64,000 nucleotides of DNA from Anaerobacillus sp. CMMVII (GCF_025377685.1 NZ_JACEHK010000001.1:426885-490884), one strand, 5' to 3'. Counted from the first letter of the stretch, positions 33,639 through 43,199 are shown. Notes: generated by a model not told the origin, from the sequence alone. Made by a program: numbers and translations.

Positions 33639-34309
33639 ACTATGCGAGACTGGGTGTTACTTATTTTAGGGGGAGGGCTTATAGATCGATTCTACGTGAC
33701 TGGATATCACATATTTTAGGGGGGTGGCTCGTAAGACGATTTTGTGAGACTGAATTTTACATATTTTAGGAAGTTCCGGCGCGTAAAACGATTTTGCAAG
33801 ACTAGATTTTACATATTTTAGGAGGTTTTGGCACATAAAACGATTTTGTGAGACTGAATTTTACATATTTTAGGAAGTTCCGGCGCGTAAAACGATTTTG
33901 CAAGACTAGATTTTACATATTTTAGGAGGCTTTGGCACATAAAACGATTTTGTGAGACTAAATTTTACATATTTTAGGGAGTTGTGGCACATAAAATGAT
34001 TTTGCAAGACTAGATTTTACATATTTTAGGAGGTTTCGGCACATAAAACGATTTTGCGAGACTGAATTTTACATATTTTAGGAAGTTCCGGCGCGTAAAA
34101 CGATTTTGCAAGACTAGATTTTACATATTTTAGGAGGTTTTGGCACATAAAACGATTTTGTGAGACTGGATTTTACATATTTTAGGAAGTTGCGGCACAT
34201 AAAACGATTTTGTGAGACTGGATTTTACATATTTGGGGAGATTGCGGCACATAGGACCGTTCTACGTGACTGAATTTTATATTTTTCAGGAGGTTGCGGT
34301 CCGTAGGAA
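33639..34309. repeat. 52-bp tandem repeat array, about 12 units
   Basis: Twelve anchors of the form cGATTTTGyrAGACT lie at 52-base spacing from 33738 to 34206, with slightly degenerate outer units. Two unit types alternate (aagttccggcgcg... and aggttttggcaca...), so the higher-order period is 104 bp. Each unit has TTTTACATATTTTAGG. The period is not divisible by three and no frame is open across it, so the array is non-coding. Confidence 0.92.
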
Positions 34310-34333
34310 CTTATAAATGTAAATTTCTATAGG

Positions 34334-34370
34334 CAAAAAGGCTGACTATACCAAAGTCAGCCTCTTTCTT
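34334..34370 (-). terminator. Terminator of the icd gene
   Basis: aggctgact/agtcagcct stem; on the minus strand it is followed by TTTTTGCC. Confidence 0.75.
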
Positions 34371-35834
34371 ATTGTCCTTGCCCTAATGAATATCCTAACT
34401 CGCCGTTAAAGCGGTAGAGGTTTTCGATTTTAATGAAATCTAAGCCTGCTTGTTGAACACGGCTTAAAAGTTTCAAGATATCCTCGTTTGTGATTGATTT
34501 TTGCTCGGGATTGATTTGAAAGCGGCAGCGCCAGTGGTCGGTAGTGAAGGTTTCTGGGAAACCACCTGGATATACTTTAACGCCGCGATTTGTAATGACA
34601 GCGAGAGAAAACTCCGGTCCAGCTACTGCTTCTAGTTTTTCCCCGATCTCATCGGAAACAAGTTCGTTGTTAAATAAGAATACATCAACACCATCTAGTT
34701 CGCGAACGACTTCTGCTTTAGGTCGATCTTTCACTAATGGAGCAAGTTTAAATCGATCCTCGTCTGCTGAAGCTTCCACTTTTTATATTCGACTGGGTTA
34801 AATGTTGATGGAAGCTGCCCTAGTCTTGCGATGACAGCATCGGCAAATTCTTTTGTACCGACAGCAAAGCGACCTTTGGCAATATCTCCTGTAAAGACCT
34901 CGTCTTCAATAGTCTTCAACCAGGCGTTATGTATTCGTGCCGCCACATCTGTTTGACCTATATGCACTAACATCATAATTGCACCGTGTATTAACCCAGA
35001 CGGATTTGCGATTCCTTTGCCGGCTATATCTGGTGCACTCCCGTGAATTGCCTCGAACATCGCTACCTGATCACCGATGTTTGCTGATCCAGCAAGTCCA
35101 ACACTACCAGTAACTTGTGCTGCAACATCTGAAGCAATGTCTCCATATAAATTTGGAATTACAATGACATCAAATTCTTGTGGCGTATCAGCGATTTTGG
35201 CCATACCGATGTCTATAATCCAATGCTCGGTTTCAATGTCGGGGTATTCAACAGCAATCTCGCGGAATACTTTATGAAAAAGACCATCAGTTAATTTCAT
35301 AATGTTATCTTTGGTAAAGCAGGTAACTTTTTTACGATTATTTTTACGGGCATATTCAAACGCATAACGGACGATTTTTTCTGTGCCAGGACGGGTTATT
35401 AGCTTTAAGCATTGGACAACCTCTGGTGTTTGCTGATGCTCAATGCCAGCATATAGATCTTCTTCGTTTTCACGAATGATGACCATATTCATGTCTGGAT
35501 GTTTGGTTTGTACGAATGGGGCATAGGATACATTAGGTCGTACATTTGCATATAGGCCTAGCGTTTTACGGATCGTTACATTTAAGCTTTTATATCCACC
35601 ACCCTGTGGTGTGGTAATCGGGCTTTTTAAGAAAACCTTTGTACGTCTCAGGGACTCCCAAGCGTCATCTGAAATTCCTGATGTTTGTCCACTTAAGTAT
35701 ACTTTCTCACCAATATCAATAAACTCAGGTTCGATCATTGCCCCAGCATGGTCTAAAATTCTTAGCGTAGCATCCATAATCTCCGGGCCAATTCCATCTC
35801 CACGAGCAACGGTAATCGCGCGTTTTTCTGTCAT
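34369..35834 (-). pseudogene. icd: NADP-type isocitrate dehydrogenase (Thermus/Rickettsia type), single-base frameshift
   Basis: The first frame (35834-34734) has the full catalytic domain: RGDGIGPEI, NVTIRKTLGLYANVRP, IRENEEDLYAGIEH and PNLYGDIASDVAAQVTGSVG. The frame then shifts; the second frame (from 34779) encodes the extra C-terminal domain (KLAPLVKDRPKAEVV...NELVSDEIGEKLEAVAG) typical of the ~480-residue Thermus/Rickettsia-like enzymes. Adding one base in the T5 run (plus strand 34780-34784) restores EYKKVEASADED. The enzyme converts isocitrate to 2-oxoglutarate. The broken form would lack the C-terminal domain. Confidence 0.85.
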
Positions 35835-35853
35835 AACGATCTCCCTTTCATAG

Positions 35854-35869
35854 TTAGTTTACAAACTAA
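35854..35869. promoter_or_regulatory. Palindrome TTAGTTTACAAACTAA upstream of icd
   Basis: Seven-base arms ttagttt/aaactaa around AC, 20 nt upstream of the icd start codon. Its size fits a dimeric repressor operator of the TetR or MarR kind; the regulator is unknown. Confidence 0.45.
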
Positions 35870-35922
35870 GTTGTATTTTACCATATTTTAACTTAATAAC
35901 GCTATTAAGGTGATTTACCTCG

Positions 35923-35948
35923 CAAAAAAACCTCCAGCCAATGGAGGT
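35923..35948 (-). terminator. Terminator of the tetR-type gene
   Basis: acctcca/tggaggt stem followed on the minus strand by a T7 run. Confidence 0.8.
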
Positions 35949-35961
35949 CAGCATGTAGTAT

Positions 35962-36555
35962 TTATTCTTCCCGTTTTCCCATCATTCCATAAAAGAAGAT
36001 GTTTGTAATGTCCTCAGTCAACGGCAGGACTTTTTGATAGACCTCTTCCTTTTGCATATAATCCTTTAACATGTTGATGTAAAAGAGGATGGCTTCATTT
36101 GAAAGGTTTGGGTCAATATAGCCTTTTTCCTTACCCTCTAGGAATAACTGGTTAAAATAAGGAATCGCCTTCTCGGCATAGATCTTTTCAATGTAGTTAC
36201 CTTCAGAATATTCCTTCATCAAGTATTGATAAAATTCTTCGTTGATTTGAGTAGCCACTTCTTTTTTATTAAAAATAAGTTTCTGTATCTTTTCGGGAAA
36301 AGTGATATTTGCATGAATAACCTTTTCAAAATCCTCAACAGCTTTATCTACATAATAGATGAAAATTTCATGAATTAGATTATGTTTGCTTTCAAAATAA
36401 TTATAGATCGTCACCTGCGATACCTTTGCTTCTTTGGCAATTTCGGCAATAGAGACTTTTTGGACGCCGTGCTTCATAAAAAGATCTAAAGCGGCCTCAA
36501 GGATATTTCGTTTCTTTTGTTCACGTCGTCGTTGGAAACCGTCCATGTTTTTCAC
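35962..36555 (-). CDS. TetR-family transcriptional regulator
   Basis: A 197-residue protein with the N-terminal TetR helix-turn-helix: ILEAALDLFMKHGVQKVSI, then EIAKEAKVSQVTIYNYFESKHNL. The C-terminal ligand domain is divergent. It is transcribed away from the ABC exporter operon that starts at 36878, so it probably represses that operon and itself in response to an exported compound. GAGGTG lies upstream. Confidence 0.88.
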   Translation of the reverse strand: MKNMDGFQRRREQKKRNILEAALDLFMKHGVQKVSIAEIAKEAKVSQVTIYNYFESKHNLIHEIFIYYVDKAVEDFEKVIHANITFPEKIQKLIFNKKEVATQINEEFYQYLMKEYSEGNYIEKIYAEKAIPYFNQLFLEGKEKGYIDPNLSNEAILFYINMLKDYMQKEEVYQKVLPLTEDITNIFFYGMMGKREE

Positions 36556-36600
36556 CTCACTCTTAGTGTAATAAAAATTATGTAATAAAACAATGAAAAG

Positions 36601-36647
36601 AGTTCATAAACTATTGTCAGGAGTATTGTTTTTGTATATTATGAACT
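36601..36647. promoter_or_regulatory. Candidate regulator site between tetR gene and ABC operon
   Basis: agttcata (36601-36608) and tatgaact (36640-36647) form an inverted pair in the divergent intergenic region. The long spacing makes operator function uncertain. Confidence 0.3.
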
Positions 36648-36674
36648 ATATAAGTAAAAATATTTCATTTTTTT

Positions 36675-36860
36675 AAAAGGCTGTTTTTGTAAACTTTGTT
36701 TCTTTTAGGTCGTCTTTTGAGAATATATAAGCTTTTTGGGACAAATATATTTGTCCGAATGGCTTTTTATTCTCAAAAGCTTCACGCAAAGCGTGAAGAA
36801 CCAAGCATTCGCTTGGTTACGACAACAATCTTTTAGAAAAGAGCGTTTAAAAAAGATCCT
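36675..36860. repeat. Long hairpin element (type A), copy 1
   Basis: Starts aaaaggctgtttttgtaaac and ends tttaaaaaagatcct. The centre has three stems: a long one (ttttgagaat.../...attctcaaaa), CTTCACGC/GCGTGAAG and AACCAAGC/GCTTGGTT. A second copy at 47854-48057 has the same architecture. It ends seven bases before the ABC gene ribosome site, so it may be the leader of that mRNA. Confidence 0.75.
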
Positions 36861-36877
36861 ATAGAGGAGGATTTACG

Positions 36878-37780
36878 ATGACCATATTAAAAACAGTCAA
36901 TGTCTCAAAACGGTTTGGTAAGTTCGCAGCATTAGATGGTGTAAACATGGAAGTGAAGAGTGGCGAAGTATTTGGTTTTATCGGTCCAAATGGGGCGGGG
37001 AAATCAACAACGATTCGAATTTTACTCGGCATCTTAAAAGCGAGCGAAGGAGATGCAACGATTTTTGGTATGGATGCTTGGAAAAATGCAGTTGAAATTC
37101 ACAAGCGATTATCGTATGTACCAGGAGATGTGAACCTCTGGCCCAATTTAACTGGTGGTGAAGTAATTGACTTATTTATGATGATGCGTGGGTCATCGAA
37201 CCAAAAACGTCGTGAGGAGTTAATTGAAAAATTTGATTTAGATCCTTCAAAAAAATGTCGCACCTACTCAAAAGGAAACCGACAAAAGGTAGCTTTAGTG
37301 GCTGCATTTTCATCCGATGCCGATTTATTTATCTTAGATGAGCCGACATCTGGGCTTGATCCACTCATGGAAAAGGTGTTCCAGGATTGTATCATCGATG
37401 CGAAACGGGCCGGGAAAAGTGTCCTGCTCTCAAGTCATATTCTATCTGAGGTCGAACGGTTATGTGACAGGGTCGGAATTATTCGCCAAGGGAAGATCAT
37501 TGAAACGGGAACACTTCAAGAGCTACGTCACTTAACAAGAACGAATTTGTTGGTGGAGACGAAGCAACCTGTGACCGCTTTACATGAGTTAAAAGGGGTG
37601 CATGATCTAACGACGAAAGACCAAGCCTTATCCTTCCAAGTCGATCCAGAGGAATTGGATGCGGTCATGAAGTACGTAAGTCAGTTCGGCTTACTCAGAT
37701 TAGAAAGCTCACCACCGAAGTTAGAGGATTTATTTATGCGCCACTACGAAACAGATACAGGAGCGGGAGGTGCATCCTAA
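36878..37780 (+). CDS. ABC exporter ATP-binding protein
   Basis: A 300-residue ATPase with Walker A GPNGAGKST, the YSKGNRQKVALVAAF signature, Walker B LFILDEPTSGLDP and H-loop LSSHILSEVERL. The ~90-residue C-terminal extension fits drug/lantibiotic or polyketide exporters. TAGAGGAGG precedes the ATG; the stop overlaps the permease start. It likely exports a hydrophobic compound under the divergent TetR-type regulator. Confidence 0.9.
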   Translation: MTILKTVNVSKRFGKFAALDGVNMEVKSGEVFGFIGPNGAGKSTTIRILLGILKASEGDATIFGMDAWKNAVEIHKRLSYVPGDVNLWPNLTGGEVIDLFMMMRGSSNQKRREELIEKFDLDPSKKCRTYSKGNRQKVALVAAFSSDADLFILDEPTSGLDPLMEKVFQDCIIDAKRAGKSVLLSSHILSEVERLCDRVGIIRQGKIIETGTLQELRHLTRTNLLVETKQPVTALHELKGVHDLTTKDQALSFQVDPEELDAVMKYVSQFGLLRLESSPPKLEDLFMRHYETDTGAGGAS

Positions 37781-39382
37781 TGTGGAAGCAGCTGTACAAT
37801 CAGACAGGGAGACTGTCAAGATTTATTGTCAGGCGTGATCGCATCCGTCTTCCAATTTGGTTATTTTCAATAACAGCCATTACGCTCCTGACGGCCAATG
37901 CCTTTACGGGATTATACCAAAGTGACTTAGAACGTCAGGCAATTGCTGAAACTATGAAAAATCCGGCGATGACAGCAATGGTTGGTCCTGGGTTTGGATT
38001 AGATAATTATACATTCGGAGCAATGATGGCTCATCAAATGCTGTTATTTACTGCAATCGCAGTTGCAATCATGAGTATTTTATTAGTTACTCGCCATACA
38101 CGTGCCGATGAGGAAGAAGGACGAATTGAATTAATTCGTTCGTTTCCAGTTGGAAGGCTGTCTAACTTAAGTGCCACTGTGCTTGTCCTGTTTGGTGCCA
38201 ATCTGCTATTAGCATTGCTAGTTGGTTTTGGACTGTTTGCTTTAGGCATTGAAAGTTTCGACTTAAATGGCTCGCTTCTTTACGGAGCAGGGTTAGGCGC
38301 AACGGGGATGTTCTTTACAGCTATTACTGCTTTGTTTGCCCAAGCATCAGGAAATACCCGCGGCACGATTGGGTTTTCTTTTGCAATTTTGTTAGGGCGT
38401 ACCTCGTTCGAGCAGTTGGAGATGTCAGTAATGAGCTCCTTTCCTGGTTTTCACCGCTAGGTTGGATTTTAGGAACAGAAGTGTATGTCAATAACTACTG
38501 GTGGCCAATTCTTCTAACGGTTGTGGCTTCAGTTGTAGTGGTAGCGATCGCCTTGTACTTAAATGCAATTCGTGATTTAGGTGCGGGATTGCTCCCGGCA
38601 AAGCCAGGTAAAAAACACGCGTCACGTTTTTTGAAAAGCACGATTGGACTACCATTTAGACTACAACGAACAGGAATTATTGCGTGGGCGATTGGGATGT
38701 TCATATTAGGAACGTCCTATGGCTCGGTGTTAGGTGACTTAGAAGCCTTTTTAGAAAGCTCTGAAATGATGCGAGAAATGTTACAAGCTACTGAAGGGCT
38801 TACGCTAACGGAACAATATTTAACGATGCTAATGTCCGTGATATCAATGATTTGTACGATCCCTGCCCTAATGCTGATCTCAAAGCTTAGAGGCGAGGAG
38901 AAGCGAAATCACCTTGAACATATTCTAGCTCGTGCAGTTTCACGCACAAGGTTAATGGCGAGTTACGTATTCCTATCTGTGTTTTTGGATTTATCATGCT
39001 ATTTTTAGCTGTTATTGGCTTGTGGTCGGCAGCGGCCGCTGTGATGGATGATCCAATTTCTTTCACAACGATCTTTCAGGCAGCGATGGCTTATTTACCA
39101 GCTATGTGGATTTTGATTGGTGTAGCGGTGGTGCTCATTGGTTTTTATCCAACGATGACAAGCTTCACATGGCTATACCTAGGCTATTCCTTCTTTATTG
39201 TTTATTTAGGAGGCTTGCTGCAATTCCCAGAATGGCTTGGAAAACTTTCACCATTTGGGCAAACCCCTAAGCTTCCAGTTGAAGATTTAGACGTATTTAA
39301 GATTTCGGTGCTGACAGGTGTGGCTGTCGTTCTGATCGTCATTGGCTTCATCGGCTTTAAAAAACGGGATCTAACCCTGTAA
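37780..39382 (+). pseudogene. ABC-2 exporter permease, two single-base frameshifts
   Basis: Three consecutive frames (37780-38460, 38481-39008, 38996-39382) make one ~534-residue, twelve-helix permease. Adding one G to ggg at 38395-38397 restores ...LLGAYLVRAVGDVSNELLSW, and adding one T to the T5 run at 38982-38986 restores ...LSVFFGFIMLFLAV. Two-half permeases of this kind (TnrB-like) export polyketide or ionophore antibiotics with a single ATPase. The partner ATPase overlaps by one base upstream. Confidence 0.8.
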
Positions 39383-39396
39383 ATAGTTCAGTCTTA

Positions 39397-39471
39397 GAAA
39401 GTTCACTTTCTCTTATCAAGTACAGGTAGAGTAAATCAAATTTACATCCCTAATGGTGAAAGTGACCTTTC
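39397..39471. repeat. Inverted repeat with GAAAGTTCACTTTC
   Basis: gaaagttcactttc (39397-39410) and ggtgaaagtgacctttc form a loose hairpin like the element at 26114. Confidence 0.5.
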
Positions 39472-39500
39472 ATTGGGATCTAACCATATAGAAATAATGT

Positions 39501-39531
39501 AAACGGTCATCACGTTGAGATGACCGTTTTG
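39501..39531 (+). terminator. Terminator of the ABC operon
   Basis: aaacggtcat/atgaccgttt stem with a following TTTTGTCTTT. Confidence 0.7.
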
Positions 39532-39548
39532 TCTTTAAAAACTAACAT

Positions 39549-39580
39549 AAAAAACTAGCTCTCCCTGAATGGAAGAGCCA
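39549..39580 (-). terminator. Terminator on the minus strand
   Basis: gctcttcc...gggagagc hairpin followed on the minus strand by TAGTTTTTT; it closes the DUF3231/small ORF unit. Confidence 0.6.
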
Positions 39581-39597
39581 GTATATTCAGACTTATC

Positions 39598-39729
39598 CTA
39601 ACGGAAAATTAGGTTGTGGTTAAGTCTGAGGAGGTATAAAAAGCTTAATAAGTTTAAACGCATTTGATGAAGCATTCGCATCACATTTGGAAAGAGTGCC
39701 TTAACCAGAAACGTTATGATTATTAGCAT
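39598..39729 (-). CDS. Small protein (43 aa) downstream of DUF3231 gene
   Basis: A 43-residue frame with an excellent TTAAGGAGGCG site. It is hydrophobic and basic (MLIIITFLVKALFPNVMRML, then HQMRLNLLSFLYLLRLNHNL), possibly membrane-associated. It lies 48 nt after the DUF3231 stop on the same strand, and its 3' end overlaps a hairpin (cagactta/taagtctg). Function unknown. Confidence 0.5.
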   Translation of the reverse strand: MLIIITFLVKALFPNVMRMLHQMRLNLLSFLYLLRLNHNLIFR

Positions 39730-39776
39730 TTGTCTCGCCTCCTTAAGATAAGTTTTTACACTTGGTAGGATAATTA

Positions 39777-40793
39777 TTAGGAGTTTTTATGATAAGCTAG
39801 TTTTTCTTTATCAGTAGTGCCAGGTGGTTGTTCAAGCCAATTATTCTCAATCATAATATTTGCGCCAGTTTTCGCATATTGACCAATTTCTATGGAGAGT
39901 CGTTCGTAATTTAGAACGATATCACTTCGTTGGCTTGCCGAGGCTGCTAACGCGTAATTTCCAGTCCCCGTAGCACTCAATAACGACATATGGAACATCA
40001 TTAGTTTATCTGAGAAAGGCGGTATCGTTGAATCGGTTATACAGACGTCAGAGCTAATAGGTGATGGAATATGATTATCAAGGAGTGTTCCTGAAAAAAC
40101 CTTAACATGTTTTTGAGATATCTCACTACCTCTTATCATAAATTCCTGGACGGCTTTAAGGGGAGAGGTTTGTGCAAAGCTTAAGGCAAGTTTCATCCCG
40201 ATTAAATTTGTTTGGATGTTCATAAATAAATGAGAAATTTCGATAGAGTTTAGTGGTCGTTGTTTGTTTAAAAAACTAAATCCACTAAAATAATTTTTCT
40301 TGTCGATAAAATCAATCTTTTGCGGAACTGGAATATAAGGAGAACGGACGTATACCCCTTTCTCAAGTGCAATCTTTGTCCCTTGATTATACAATTTAGT
40401 TGTTTCTACAAGCGCCGAAGTATAGAAATCAATGAGATCCTCTCGTGCACTCATTGATAAAAATCCACTATTTCCTAGCATGCCGACCTTTGCCATGTGG
40501 TTAATATAGGTCAAACAGAATGTATCTGTATAAAGACTTGGAGCATTTGGATTGAGATCACTTTCAGTAAAACCAGTGGGAATCGCATAGTTTTCTGCTT
40601 GAAACAGTAGTGTCAACTTTTCTAAATGAGCCTTTGTTAGGGTAAGTGCTTGTTCAATGACAGGATAAATATCTTCATCATGAACATGCTTGATCATAAA
40701 GCTTAATACGCATTTTGACATACTATCATTCATATAAGAGGTCCATAACGAACCAATTTCAGAAGAAGTAAGGGATATATTTTCTTTAGGCAT
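39777..40793 (-). CDS. Two-domain DUF3231 protein
   Basis: A 338-residue protein made of two similar ~165-residue helical domains. The first starts LTSSEIGSLWTSYMNDSMSKCVLSFM and the second NSIEISHLFMNIQTNLIGMKLALSFA; both carry the family EI-x-LW/F-x-x-Y/I pattern. CTGCGGAGG precedes the ATG. Distributed mainly in spore formers; no established function. Paralogous to the broken single-domain gene at 1819-2378. Confidence 0.85.
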   Translation of the reverse strand: MPKENISLTSSEIGSLWTSYMNDSMSKCVLSFMIKHVHDEDIYPVIEQALTLTKAHLEKLTLLFQAENYAIPTGFTESDLNPNAPSLYTDTFCLTYINHMAKVGMLGNSGFLSMSAREDLIDFYTSALVETTKLYNQGTKIALEKGVYVRSPYIPVPQKIDFIDKKNYFSGFSFLNKQRPLNSIEISHLFMNIQTNLIGMKLALSFAQTSPLKAVQEFMIRGSEISQKHVKVFSGTLLDNHIPSPISSDVCITDSTIPPFSDKLMMFHMSLLSATGTGNYALAASASQRSDIVLNYERLSIEIGQYAKTGANIMIENNWLEQPPGTTDKEKLAYHKNS

Positions 40794-41082
40794 GTTGAAA
40801 ACCTCCGCAGAATAGTGTTCTTAGGAATAGTTTTAGATAGAAACTACTTTTTATTCAAGGACACTTCCGTAAACGATATGGTTTTATGCTAATATGTTAC
40901 GTTTACAACCTTCAAATATTAGCTTAGATATATCTTGTTATTACTGCTTATATAAGCAAAATTTTCCCTTATTCAAAGTGCATTGAAATTCAATTTAAAA
41001 CCGAACTGTAGTTGCGAATGGTTTTTACGTGAAATTCCTTAAGGTCTTTAATTTTTCATGCTTCGTTAAAAAACCTTTCTTA

Positions 41083-41103
41083 CTTTGGTCATAATTTGAT
41101 CAC
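41083..41103 (+). promoter_or_regulatory. Direct-repeat motif upstream of lipoprotein gene
   Basis: TTTGGTCATAA and TTTGATCACA lie in tandem with an 11-base period. A near-identical motif is at 42307-42326, upstream of the exported protein at 42396. This spacing fits an OmpR/PhoP-type response regulator site. Confidence 0.5.
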
Positions 41104-41173
41104 ATTTTTCCTGTAAATTGTAATTAGATCCAAAAGCGATCAAATTTCTGACATACGAGAGGGGTATTTTAAA

Positions 41174-41367
41174 ATGAAAAAGAAACTTTTATTAGTGTTA
41201 TCAAGTATATTATTATCAATCGTTTTACTAGTAGGTTGTACGGATGGCGAACCAGGTTTGAGGATGAGCAACCAACAGAAAACTTTGATCCAACTGAAGC
41301 TGATGTAGAGTTTAACGAAGATGAAGAATTTGATGAAACAGAAGAAGATGAAGAGACTACTAACTAG
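41174..41367 (+). pseudogene. Small acidic lipoprotein, single-base frameshift
   Basis: MKKKLLLVLSSILLSIVLLV plus GC is a lipoprotein signal peptide. After GEPG the frame runs into unrelated residues; one extra T in ttt at 41257-41259 restores an extremely acidic tail (EDEQPTENFDPTEADVEF, then NEDEEFDETEEDEETTN). The intact product would be ~64 residues. It has its own terminator and a shared upstream motif with the 42396 gene. Function unknown. Confidence 0.65.
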
Positions 41368-41381
41368 GTAGTATCATAAAG

Positions 41382-41413
41382 AAAACACTAGGAGGCTTCC
41401 TAGTGTTTTTTTC
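41382..41413 (+). terminator. Rho-independent terminator
   Basis: aaaacactagga/tcctagtgtttt stem with T run after the acidic lipoprotein gene. Confidence 0.85.
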
Positions 41414-41484
41414 TCTTAAAAATTGGAGAATGTAGAAGGTTAAAAGAGTGTTGATCGGAATAAAAAATAGTAATACAAAAATAC

Positions 41485-41706
41485 CTAAACTCCCAAACAA
41501 CCCAGAAGTCTGTTATGAAAGGTTTGGACATCAAATATAAAAAGGAGGACTATTACGATTGATAAAAAAGGAGTATTGGTGAAAAAAGCAACAAATAAAG
41601 CAAACCACTTGTTATTGTTCTTTTTATTAATCAATAGGCTGACCGTAGTAGAAACGAGCAGAGAAAATACGATTAAACCTAATAGTAAAATATTCAGTAA
41701 AATCAA
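41485..41706 (-). CDS. Hypothetical two-helix membrane protein
   Basis: A 73-residue protein from a TTG at 41706, seven bases after the upstream lipoprotein stop; the longer frame to 41781 would overlap that gene. Two hydrophobic segments (ILLNILLLGLIVFSLLVSTT and a FLSIVIVLLFIF second helix) flank a KKNNNKWF loop. Co-transcribed with the lipoprotein. No family recognised. Confidence 0.5.
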   Translation of the reverse strand: MILLNILLLGLIVFSLLVSTTVSLLINKKNNNKWFALFVAFFTNTPFLSIVIVLLFIFDVQTFHNRLLGCLGV

Positions 41707-41713
41707 TCCGTCT

Positions 41714-42124
41714 TTACCTACCCATGTAATATCCGGTACCGAAAAACTCTTCTTGATTTTCATCAAGAACATAGAAGGCACCCTTTATTTCATCAAGTCC
41801 TACGACAATATACGAATTTTTATAGTCAGTCCGATCGTCTGTTTTTTTAATTGTTATCACCGTATCTTTACTTGATGATTGCACCTCAACTAAATCTAGT
41901 CGTGTTCCTGGCTTTCCTAGAGAAATAACTACCGCTTTTTTACCTTCTGAAATCGTGAACACTTTATAGCCCTTATACATAACTCTTTCAGTTTGTAATT
42001 CGTTCACATAGCTTTCGATCTCAGATAACTCCCCTAAGCGATGGTCCTCTAAAACCCAAGAGTTGTTTCCACACGCTGTAAGGAAAACCAAAGCAAGTAG
42101 TAATAAGAAACTTAATTTTTTCAT
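41714..42124 (-). CDS. Hypothetical lipoprotein
   Basis: A 136-residue protein; the ATG at 42124 follows AAGGAGTTGAATACT. Signal peptide KKLSFLLLLALVFLTAC with lipobox LTAC. The mature domain is beta-rich (KGYKVFTISEGKKAVVISLG, YIVVGLDEIKGAFYVLDE). No recognised family. Expressed with a small membrane protein downstream. Confidence 0.7.
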   Translation of the reverse strand: MKKLSFLLLLALVFLTACGNNSWVLEDHRLGELSEIESYVNELQTERVMYKGYKVFTISEGKKAVVISLGKPGTRLDLVEVQSSSKDTVITIKKTDDRTDYKNSYIVVGLDEIKGAFYVLDENQEEFFGTGYYMGR

Positions 42125-42306
42125 AGTATTCAACTCCTTTAGCATTCTTTTTTACCTTAACATAAAATTCAAATATTTAGCTTTTTTATTTTAGTGAACT
42201 TCATAATTACCTTAATCGAGCTATCATCTATAATTAGTTGCGAAAATAATGAATTAGAAAATCATCAAAAAAATTGTTAATAGTTCCTTTAAAAATGTTC
42301 TTATTA

Positions 42307-42326
42307 CGGTCATAGTTTGATCATAA
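42307..42326 (+). promoter_or_regulatory. Direct-repeat motif upstream of exported protein gene
   Basis: cggtcatagtttgatcataa, matching the element at 41083; about 70 bases before the 42396 gene and 1.2 kb from a two-component system. Confidence 0.5.
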
Positions 42327-42395
42327 TTTTCTTCTATAGTTAAACCTAAGCAGCATAGAGCCAGCATACTTAGAGCAAAAAATGAGGAGGAAAAA

Positions 42396-43079
42396 ATGAT
42401 GAACATAAATCCAAAGCATGGAACAGAAAAAAACACGAGAACACCAATCGTAAAAAAAATGTTACCAGCCTTATTGTCAACGACACTAATAGTTGGAAGC
42501 TTAGTAGCTGGTGGATATTCAGCTTCTGCCAATGGTTTGCCTCTTGGAAAAACAGATGTAACTCAATCGCTTGAATCCTCAATGAAACATGGTTCACCTG
42601 ATACACATTCGGGAGGACTAAAAGCAACGCAGGCAATCTCTACTGGTACTGAGACGGCAGTTTCTGCAGACGTAAAAATCAGCGAACAGCCTTGGCTTAT
42701 GGCCAAATTCCATAGTTTCATAGGTTTATTTACACTGCTTGTTAATAAAGTAGTAACAACAGAAATCGAAGCAGAAAAGAAAGTAACAGCTGATGCGGAT
42801 ACGACATATAGTGAACAAAAGTCAGAAACGACTACTGAAAAAGTAGAGAAAGAAAACAAAGCGCAAACTAAACAAACAAGCGGAAGTATCAAGCTCCAAA
42901 ATGAAGCTTCGGCAAACATACAAACTGGAACCACCAAACAGAGCGAGTACTACAAGAGACGGTTGAAAATACGAAGGACGTAACCTTACCAATCCTTGAA
43001 AAGACAACAGAATATCGTCCTTTAAGTAATCTTGAGGCTGAGCTCACTCTAAGTGTCAAACAAGAAAATTCAACACGGT
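42396..43079 (+). pseudogene. Exported Glu/Lys/Thr-rich protein, single-base frameshift
   Basis: Starts after GAGGAGGAAAAA. A signal peptide (MLPALLSTTLIVGSLVAGGY, cleavage after SASA) is followed by a hydrophobic patch and a low-complexity region rich in T, E, K and Q (SEQKSETTTEKVEKENKAQT). The frame breaks at aaa 42936-42938; one extra A continues it as TTKTERVLQETVENTKDVTL to VKQENSTR, stop 43077-43079. A wall-associated or structural role is possible. No domain recognised. Confidence 0.6.
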
Positions 43080-43159
43080 AAGAGGAAACAGTAGAGATAA
43101 AGATCCTCTCCCGTTTTATATAGATTTCCTTCCTGATTTACAACAGCCCATTTGCATGT

Positions 43160-43190
43160 AGAACCCAGATTAAGGGTTCTTTTTTTTGTT
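43160..43190 (+). terminator. Rho-independent terminator
   Basis: gaaccc/gggttc stem followed by a T8 run. Confidence 0.75.
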
Positions 43191-43199
43191 TTTTTTTAC

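Noticed and set aside
33537-33719. 60-codon plus-strand frame over the riboswitch
   Set aside because: It lies antisense to the guanidine aptamer and runs into the tandem array; no ribosome site.
33639-34309. Tandem array considered as CRISPR
   Set aside because: Units are contiguous 52-bp repeats with no unique spacers and no cas genes nearby.
42563-42937. 124-codon minus-strand frame
   Set aside because: Antisense shadow of the Glu/Lys/Thr-rich exported protein; serine/valine/phenylalanine-rich composition is what the reverse strand of that region gives.
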